Source: Allobogoriella deserti
GTDB taxonomy: Bacteria; Actinomycetota; Actinomycetes; Actinomycetales; Actinomycetaceae
DNA length: 64,000 bases
NCBI RefSeq assembly: GCF_042680605.1
Contig: NZ_JBHUEE010000005.1
Span: 1 to 64,000 of the forward strand
Reading direction: 5' to 3'
Below are positions 58,713 to 64,000 of this stretch, piece by piece. Both the position numbers and the translations under genes were made by a program. The notes under the pieces were generated by a model. That model made no database searches and was not told the origin of the DNA. It saw nothing but the letters and a program-made list of their open reading frames with translations. How positions within the stretch are numbered: position 1 is the first letter of the stretch; every line of letters starts with the position of its first letter.

Positions 58713-59743
58713 TGCCCGAGCTGCCCGAGGTCGAGACCGTCCGGGCCGGCCTGGCTCGCCGGGTGCTCGGACGTACGGTCGCCGACGTCGAGGTCGTTCA
58801 CCCGCGGTCGGTGCGACGACAGGCCGGTGGCGCGCAGGAGCTCCGTGGCCGGTTGCGCGGCCGCATGTTCGGTGCCGCGGTCCGCCGTGGGAAGTACCTC
58901 TGGCTCACCGTGTCCGAGTCCGGCGAGGAGGATCCACCTGCCGAGGCGATGCTGGCCCACCTGGGGATGAGTGGCCAGCTGCTCGTCCAAGAACCGCCCG
59001 GTGCGCGCCGGCGGGTGGGCGAACTCGAGGACCTCATGCATCCGGCCCCGGTCATGGCCGTGGACGACCACGGCCCGGTCGATCTGACCGCGGCGCGGTC
59101 ACCGGCCGTGACCGCGGAGAGCCCGGCGACCACCGCGCACCTGCGCGTGCGGATCACGTTCGACGACGGCGGACAACTCTGGTTCGTCGATCAACGCACC
59201 TTCGGTCACCTCATGGTCGTCGAGACGGCCCCGACCGACGACGGTGCCCCGGCCGGGCGGGGGAGCGATGCCGCGGTGCTTCCCGCTCCCGTCGCCCACA
59301 TCGCCCGCGACCTGCTCGACCCGGCGCTGGACCGACCCGCGCTCGTTCGCCGTACCCGCCACCGCCGCACCGAGATCAAACGCGCGTTGCTGGACCAGTC
59401 CCTCGTCTCCGGGGTCGGGAACATCTACGCCGACGAGGCGTTGTGGCGCGCCCGGCTGCACGGCGCCCGCCGGACCGAACTGCTGCGTCCGCCTCGGCTG
59501 CGCGAGCTCTACGACGCCGCCACGGAGGTCATGCGGGACGCGCTGGCGGCCGGCGGCACCTCGTTCGACGCCCTGTACGTGGACGTCGACGGCGCCGCCG
59601 GCTATTTCGCCCGCTCCTTGAACGCGTATGGCCGGGCCGGACTGCCCTGCCGGCGTTGCGGCACGCCGATCCGGCGCGAGCAGTTCATGAACCGCGGATC
59701 GTTCTCGTGCCCGCGGTGCCAGCGGCGCCCGCCCCGGCGGTGA
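58712..59743 (+). CDS. mutM: Formamidopyrimidine-DNA glycosylase
   Basis: DNA glycosylase/AP lyase removing 8-oxoguanine and Fapy lesions. Catalytic P2-E3 (MPELPEVETV), DNA-contact Lys near residue 60, helix-two-turn-helix GVGNIYADEALW and a C-terminal zinc finger C-x2-C...C-x2-C (CRRCGT...CPRCQ). At 343 residues it exceeds the usual 270-290 because of an acidic/low-complexity insert at about 105-145. ATG 58712 is coupled to rnc. Confidence 0.93.
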   Translation: MPELPEVETVRAGLARRVLGRTVADVEVVHPRSVRRQAGGAQELRGRLRGRMFGAAVRRGKYLWLTVSESGEEDPPAEAMLAHLGMSGQLLVQEPPGARRRVGELEDLMHPAPVMAVDDHGPVDLTAARSPAVTAESPATTAHLRVRITFDDGGQLWFVDQRTFGHLMVVETAPTDDGAPAGRGSDAAVLPAPVAHIARDLLDPALDRPALVRRTRHRRTEIKRALLDQSLVSGVGNIYADEALWRARLHGARRTELLRPPRLRELYDAATEVMRDALAAGGTSFDALYVDVDGAAGYFARSLNAYGRAGLPCRRCGTPIRREQFMNRGSFSCPRCQRRPPRR

Positions 59744-59756
59744 GCCCGGCCCGTGG

Positions 59757-60620
59757 TCAGGACTTGCGGTTGTACAGCATCATCGACAACGGTCCGAACA
59801 CGGCCACCAGCACGGCGCAGTAGACGAGGACCACACCGACGGAACCGGCGTCGAACGTGCCGGCCATGAGTTCGCGGATCGTGCTCACGACCACGGAGAC
59901 GGGGTTGACCTCGACCGCTCCTTCCAGCCAACTCGGCATGGTCTCCGGCCGCACGAAGATGTTCGAGGCGAACGTCAACGGCATGAGGATGAACATCGAC
60001 ACCCCCATCGCTGCCTGCTCGGTCCGCACGGCCAGCGAGACCAGCGTCCAGACCCACGAGAGGCTGAACGCGAACACGAGCAACATCACGAACGCCGCGA
60101 GCACACCCGAGATCCCGCCGTCGGGCCGGAAGCCCATGATGAAGCCGACGGCGAGGATGATGATGCCGGCGAGGATGTACCGGACCTGGTCACCGAGCAG
60201 GGCGCCGACGAGCTGGGCCGGCCGCCAGGTGGGCAGCGAGCGGAACCGGTCGAAGATGCCCTTGGACACGTCCCGGTTCAGCGTGAGCCCGGTGTACATC
60301 GTCACCATGATGAGCGTCTGCGCGAAGATCCCCGGGATGAGGAACTGGACGTAGTCACCCACCGAGCCGGCGAGCGCGCCGCCGAAGATGTAGGTGAACA
60401 TCACCGTCATCATGATCGGGAAGACCGTGACGTCGAAGAGCTGTTCCGGGACGTGCTTGATCTTCAGCAGCGCCCGCCAGCCGTAGGTCAACGAGGCGCT
60501 CACGGCGCCCGCGCGGGTGGGGCGGTCGCCGGGGTCGACCAGGACGTTGCGAATGCGTTCGGCCTCCGTCACCACGTCCGCGCCGGCCGGCCGCCGGGTG
60601 CGGGTACTCGTCTCGCTCAT
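59757..60620 (-). CDS. ABC-2-type permease (DrrB-like)
   Basis: The 287-residue membrane protein has six predicted helices and the ABC-2 signature (FRSLPTWRPAQLVGALLGDQVRY, GFRPDGGISGV). Pairs with the upstream DrrA-like ATPase, whose stop overlaps its ATG (ATGA at 60617-60620). Probable drug or lipid exporter; substrate unknown. Confidence 0.9.
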   Translation of the reverse strand: MSETSTRTRRPAGADVVTEAERIRNVLVDPGDRPTRAGAVSASLTYGWRALLKIKHVPEQLFDVTVFPIMMTVMFTYIFGGALAGSVGDYVQFLIPGIFAQTLIMVTMYTGLTLNRDVSKGIFDRFRSLPTWRPAQLVGALLGDQVRYILAGIIILAVGFIMGFRPDGGISGVLAAFVMLLVFAFSLSWVWTLVSLAVRTEQAAMGVSMFILMPLTFASNIFVRPETMPSWLEGAVEVNPVSVVVSTIRELMAGTFDAGSVGVVLVYCAVLVAVFGPLSMMLYNRKS

Positions 60621-61633
60621 CGGGTGCTCGCCTTCTCCTCGGTGGCGGCGTCCTCAGCGCCGGCCGCACTGTCGTCGGTCCTGTCGTCGGTCTCTGCGGG
60701 GCGGCCGGTCAGGGCCAGGAACACCTCGTCGAGGCTCGGCTGACCGAGAGCGAACGTCTCCACCGCGATCTCGGCCTCCTCGAGGGCGCTGAGCGCGGCC
60801 GCGGCGTGGGCGTGCGAATCGATACGGGCGTGGATGGCGGCCGGGTCGGCGGCTGCGTCCACATCCGCACCGAGGACACGCGCGAGGATCTCGGCGGCCT
60901 CGTCTCGCCGCTCCGGGTCCGACACCCGGGCCTGCACGGTGCCGGAGCCGACCTGCGCCTTGAGCTGGCCCGGGGTGCCTTCGGCGATGACCTTGCCGTG
61001 GTCGATGACCGCGAGCCGGTTCGCGAGCTGGTCGGCCTCCTCCAGATACTGCGTGGTGAGCAGCACGGTGGTGCCGGCCGCGACCAGCGTGCGGATGATG
61101 TCCCACACCTGGTTGCGGCTGCGGGGGTCGATCCCGGTGGTCGGCTCGTCGAGGAAGATCAGCTCCGGGGTGGTCAACAACGAGCCGGCGATGTCGAGGC
61201 GGCGCCGCATGCCGCCGGAGTACTTCTTGACCTGGCGGTTCGTGGCGTCGGCCAGCCCGAACGCCTCGAGGAGCTCCGCACCGCGCCGCCGTGCCGTGGC
61301 GAAGCTGTAGCCCTGGAGCTTGCCGAGCAGGACGAGGTTCTCCAGACCGGTGAGGTCCTCGTCGAGCGAGGCGAACTGGCCGGTGAGCGCGATCTTCTCG
61401 CGCACTGCGGCCGCCTCGGTGATCACGTCGTGGCCGAGAACGCGGGCCTGACCGCCGTCGGGGCGCAGCAGCGTGGCGAGCATGCGGATCGCCGTCGTCT
61501 TGCCTGCGCCGTTCGGGCCGAGGACGCCGTAGACGCCTCCCCGCGCGATGGTGAGGTCGACGCCGTCGACCGCTTTGGTGTCGCCGAAATGTTTGACGAG
61601 GCCGGTGGCCTCGATGGCGGGTGAGGTGGACAC
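60617..61633 (-). CDS. Daunorubicin-resistance-type ABC ATPase (DrrA-like)
   Basis: The 338-residue ATPase has Walker A LGPNGAGKTTAIRM, the DrrA-type signature YSGGMRRRLDIAGSL, Walker B LIFLDEPTTGID and a C-terminal DUF4162-like extension with LGQPSLDEVFLALTGRP. GTG 61633 follows AAGGAG and is preferred over an upstream frame. It forms an exporter with the downstream permease. The AT-rich dyad at 61693-61710 and the MerR-type box at 61886-61916 lie upstream. Confidence 0.9.
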   Translation of the reverse strand: MSTSPAIEATGLVKHFGDTKAVDGVDLTIARGGVYGVLGPNGAGKTTAIRMLATLLRPDGGQARVLGHDVITEAAAVREKIALTGQFASLDEDLTGLENLVLLGKLQGYSFATARRRGAELLEAFGLADATNRQVKKYSGGMRRRLDIAGSLLTTPELIFLDEPTTGIDPRSRNQVWDIIRTLVAAGTTVLLTTQYLEEADQLANRLAVIDHGKVIAEGTPGQLKAQVGSGTVQARVSDPERRDEAAEILARVLGADVDAAADPAAIHARIDSHAHAAAALSALEEAEIAVETFALGQPSLDEVFLALTGRPAETDDRTDDSAAGAEDAATEEKASTR

Positions 61634-61692
61634 TGAGACTCCTTGACCGGGGACGGGCTGTGCTGCTCGGTGAGGCGAGACCACGACCTCAA

Positions 61693-61710
61693 TATACGTG
61701 AAAACTTATA
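61693..61710. promoter_or_regulatory. AT-rich dyad upstream of the DrrAB-like operon
   Basis: TATACGTGAAAACTTATA has imperfect inverted arms TATAnGT and ACnTATA in an AT-rich patch that is exceptional in this genome. It lies 60-77 nt before the ATPase start. It may overlap a -10 (TATATT on the minus strand) and bind a repressor; no regulator gene is adjacent. Confidence 0.4.
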
Positions 61711-61879
61711 GAGGCGACATGTCGTCCGCGAGCGCGACAGTCCCGCGGCACCACCGGTTCTCACAGTACGAACACCCACTGACACGCCGAAAGGATTTTC
61801 GCTCTGGGCAGGGGTCGGCACCGCTCCGGGCGCACGGCGCACGGGTGCTGCCGGTGGCGATGGTGCTGCTCGGCGTCAT
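61706..61879 (-). CDS. Small Cys-rich ORF behind a MerR-type promoter
   Basis: A 57-residue unknown protein (MTPSSTIATG...), with Cys at 16, 24, 36, 39 and 44, including C-x2-C-x4-C. Its ATG is 6 nt after a -10-like GAGACT, which fits leaderless initiation. GC at third positions is about 77% overall and over 90% in the first 24 codons, so coding is plausible but the C-terminal half is less typical. No homologue recognised; it may be a chance frame. Confidence 0.3.
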   Translation of the reverse strand: MTPSSTIATGSTRAPCARSGADPCPERKSFRRVSGCSYCENRWCRGTVALADDMSPL

Positions 61880-61885
61880 GACCCC

Positions 61886-61916
61886 AGTCTCGAAGCTCAA
61901 CCAAAGTTGAGGTCAA
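61886..61916 (-). promoter_or_regulatory. MerR/SoxR-type promoter with spaced dyad
   Basis: On the minus strand TTGACC (61916-61911) and GAGACT (61891-61886) are 19 nt apart, with the dyad CTCAAC-CAAA-GTTGAG (61896-61911) in the spacer. A 19-nt spacer with a central dyad is typical of MerR-family activated promoters. The regulator is not encoded nearby. The 61634-62064 gap otherwise shows only this ORF and the AT-rich dyad. Confidence 0.5.
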
Positions 61917-62064
61917 GCCCTCGACACGTCCCGCCGAGGCCGCGCGCTCGAACCCCGGCATCCCACGCCACGGGCGCGTGCATGAGGAAGGGCTGTGAGG
62001 TCGTGCCGAGATCCAGCGTCGGGCGTCTGCTACCGGTGTCCACGGGTCCTGCTTGACTGGTGCC

Positions 62065-62643
62065 ATGGTGGAGGAGGACGTGCCGGGCCGGCTCGAGGTC
62101 ATCGCCGGGCCGATGTTCGCGGGCAAGTCGGAGGAGCTCCTGCGCCGAGTCCGCCGGGCTCAGGTCGCCGGGCGGCGCGTCGTCGTGGTCGGTCACGACC
62201 TGGACGCCCGGAGTGGTACGGGCCGGGTGGCCTCGCACTCGGGACTTCAGGCCCCGTCCCGCACCGTCGCGCACGTGCGGGACCTCGTCGACGCCGTGCC
62301 GCCGGGGACGCAACTGCTCGCGATCGATGAGGCGCAGTTCTTCGGGACAGGGCTCGTCGGGCTCGTCCAGCACCTCGCTGACGACGGGCTGACCGTTCTC
62401 GTGGCCGGATTGTCGGTGACGTTCGACGCCCGCCCGTTCTCCCCGCTCCCTGAGCTCATGGCCCTCGCCGAGGACGTCACCCGCCTGACGGCGGTCTGCG
62501 GTGTGTGCGGCCGCGACGCGGCCTACCACGTCCGTCTGCGCGGCGATGCCGCCACGGTGGGGGATGCGCGGTACCCGGTGGCCGCGCACGTCGGTGGGGC
62601 AGAGACGTACCAGGCGCGCTGCCGGCGCCACCGGGAGGAATGA
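62065..62643 (+). CDS. tdk: Thymidine kinase
   Basis: Type II thymidine kinase salvaging thymidine to dTMP; 192 residues. P-loop EVIAGPMFAGKSEELLRRV near residue 13, lid/metal region LLAIDEAQFFG, and the C-terminal zinc ligands in CGVCGRDAAYHVR and CRRH. ATG 62065 is preferred; an upstream frame begins with TTG 62053. TTGACT ends 6 nt before the ATG, weakly matching the leaderless pattern. Confidence 0.92.
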   Translation: MVEEDVPGRLEVIAGPMFAGKSEELLRRVRRAQVAGRRVVVVGHDLDARSGTGRVASHSGLQAPSRTVAHVRDLVDAVPPGTQLLAIDEAQFFGTGLVGLVQHLADDGLTVLVAGLSVTFDARPFSPLPELMALAEDVTRLTAVCGVCGRDAAYHVRLRGDAATVGDARYPVAAHVGGAETYQARCRRHREE

Positions 62644-62985
62644 CGACGTGTGCGTCCCACCACGTGGACAGCGGGTCGCCGAACGGCTCCTGGCAGCTGC
62701 TGTGCGATACTGAACAAGGCTGGAGGGCAGCTCCACACCCCGCTCTCCGGTCCGACGACGACGTGACCTTGCGGTCCATCTCGCGCCACCGCGCCACCAG
62801 CGACGGTGCAGCAGCAGAGGACCGGCTCCGCGCCCGGCGCGGCGGGCCGCCCGTCGGTCGGCGCCCGGGTGCTCCGCACATCGGTCGTACACACAGGACT
62901 TCCGTCCTCGGTCCGCCGGGGACGACAACCGCCCACGGGCGCGCCGGAGGGTGTGGCGGCGGCCCGGGGCCTAGGGGAACACCCC
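62644..62985 (+). promoter_or_regulatory. rne promoter and long 5' leader
   Basis: TGCGATACT (62703-62711) is an extended -10, so the RNA would start near 62718 and carry about 270 nt of leader. Directly before the ATG, GGGG-AACA-CCCC (62974-62985) forms a hairpin that includes the likely AGGGG ribosome-binding site. No gene is seen in this stretch. RNase E genes are often autoregulated through their leader; here that is inference. Confidence 0.4.
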
Positions 62986-64000
62986 ATGGACGAACAGCAC
63001 ACCGAAGCGACGACGCAGAACAGTCAGGAACAGGCCGAGGCCCCCCGCGCCCGCCGTTCGCGTCGGGCCACCGCCCCGGTCACCGAACCGACGACGGCGG
63101 ATCAGCCCGAGACCGGAGCGGGCACCGCTGTCGGCGGGCCGGACGGTGACGCGCTCGACGCGGTCGCCGAGAAGGCGGCCGAAGCGGCGGCCGTGGACGC
63201 GCCGGCGAGGACGACCTCGCGTCGCCGAACCGCGAAGTCGGCCTCCGGTCGAAGCGGCGCCAAGACAACCCGCAAGGCCGGGAGCGGCGCGGCGCAGCCC
63301 GGGCAGGACATGCCCGCGCAAGAGCCGCAGGGTGAGGAGCCGGCTGAGGAGCGCCAGGACGGCGAGGGCGAGGGGACGCAGACCACCCCGACCAAACCCA
63401 CCCGCGCGCGGGCGCCCCGGAAGCGTGCCGCCAAGAAGACGTCGGCCCCCGTAGGCGACGAGGAACCGGCAGCTTCCGGCGAGGCCGGCACGATCGCCGA
63501 GGCAGGGGGCGTCGAGCCCGCGTCGAGCGAGCCCGCCCAGGCCGAGCCCGCCCAGGCCGAGGTCGCGGAGATCGAGGCTACCCACCCTGCTCCGGGTGCC
63601 GTGATCGACGAGTCCGAGGAGACCACTCGGCCCGCCGCGAACGACGGGGCCGGCGAGCCGGCAACGGACCAGGTGGAGCAGGTCGACGCGACCGACGCCC
63701 CCGTCACCGAGGCGCCACCGGCCGGCCGCAGCCGTCGGAGGGCTCCGAAGGAGCGCGCGCGTGAGCAGGAGCTCGACGTCCTCGCCGAGCTCGGTCTGAG
63801 CCAGCCCGAGGACGACGACGCGGCCGCCGGGTCCGAGGGGCCGGACGAGTCCGACGCCGCTGGCGCCGCCGAGCCCGACACGGGGACCGAGCAGGTCGAT
63901 GAGCCTCGTTTGCCTGCCGCCGCGCTGCTCTTCCAGGCGCCTGATCCGAGTTCCCGCCCACGCCGTCGTCGTGCCCAGGCGACCGCCGGCGAGCCCACGG
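62986..64000 (+). CDS. rne: Ribonuclease E/G, N-terminal part (runs off the window)
   Basis: Partial: 338 codons, no stop before the end. The visible part is a long, disordered Ala/Glu/Pro/Arg-rich extension (MDEQHTEATTQNSQEQ...), rich in RRSRR/KRAAKK-type basic patches and acidic blocks, ending with AALLFQAPDPSSRPRRRRAQ. In actinobacteria this type of segment precedes the S1/RNase E catalytic domain. The catalytic core is outside the window, so assignment rests on this extension. Confidence 0.75.
   Translation, partial: MDEQHTEATTQNSQEQAEAPRARRSRRATAPVTEPTTADQPETGAGTAVGGPDGDALDAVAEKAAEAAAVDAPARTTSRRRTAKSASGRSGAKTTRKAGSGAAQPGQDMPAQEPQGEEPAEERQDGEGEGTQTTPTKPTRARAPRKRAAKKTSAPVGDEEPAASGEAGTIAEAGGVEPASSEPAQAEPAQAEVAEIEATHPAPGAVIDESEETTRPAANDGAGEPATDQVEQVDATDAPVTEAPPAGRSRRRAPKERAREQELDVLAELGLSQPEDDDAAAGSEGPDESDAAGAAEPDTGTEQVDEPRLPAAALLFQAPDPSSRPRRRRAQATAGEPT

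Noticed and set aside
61698..61910. Plus-strand ORF of 70 codons opposite the Cys-rich ORF
   Set aside because: No promoter, no ribosome-binding site, and biased composition of an antisense shadow; the minus-strand frame has the promoter logic.

Overview
The window is about 70% G+C, dense, and encodes a core gene set typical of Actinomycetota. Markers are a SepIVA-like septation protein beside coaD/rnc/mutM, an NdgR/LtbR regulator divergent from leuCD, an RNase E/G with a long disordered N-terminus, a DUF3516 helicase and many apparently leaderless genes. Gene content and layout suggest Micrococcales (a Georgenia/Beutenbergia/Ruania-like lineage), but genus cannot be fixed from the sequence alone. 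No prophage, insertion sequence, CRISPR array or rRNA was seen.

Bases 1-12,900 are a branched-chain amino acid block: ilvD, an attenuator-controlled ilvB-ilvN-ilvC operon, leuB, ilvE, and a second attenuator-controlled gene, cimA (citramalate synthase). The ilvB leader peptide is rich in Leu/Val codons and the cimA leader in Leu/Ile codons. Both leaders look leaderless, and both are followed by a hairpin starting at the leader stop codon and then by an intrinsic terminator. leuC-leuD (27.7-29.8 kb) belong to the same pathway and carry a palindrome, probably an NdgR operator, between them and ndgR.

Bases 11.8-24.8 kb hold a domain-permuted lipoate ligase, methyltransferases, a YggS PLP protein, a glycosylase-like protein, a crcB-DUF190-crcB fluoride-export cassette, a Cys-tRNA(Pro) deacylase preceded by tandem mini-ORFs, a DUF3516 helicase, an AGCS amino-acid symporter, a DUF418-type membrane acyltransferase and an FAH-family hydrolase. 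gltX is followed by tRNA-Gln(CTG) and tRNA-Glu(CTC), each with its own promoter, and then by ndgR/leuCD/murA.

Bases 31.3-38.9 kb are a signalling and transport cluster: DinB, kinase, regulator, a convergent membrane protein, then a divergent ABC ATPase, permease, kinase and regulator. PlsC, dodecin, a trans-sulfuration enzyme, D-Ala-D-Ala ligase, a DUF3515 lipoprotein, an HxlR regulator divergent from a quinone reductase, GyrI-like and GntR proteins, thiL, rpmB and recG follow (38.9-49.3 kb).

Bases 49.4-64 kb hold an ABC transporter pair, a mannonate dehydratase-like enolase, a flavin monooxygenase, a hexapeptide-repeat protein, rsmD, coaD, sepIVA, DUF177, rnc, mutM, a DrrAB-type exporter, a possible MerR-type promoter with a small Cys-rich ORF, thymidine kinase, and the 5' part of an RNase E/G gene that runs off the end.

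A pattern across the window is a hexamer of form NANNNT (often TANNNT) ending 6-8 nt before a start codon in about twenty genes. This indicates widespread leaderless transcription and was used here to choose several starts.
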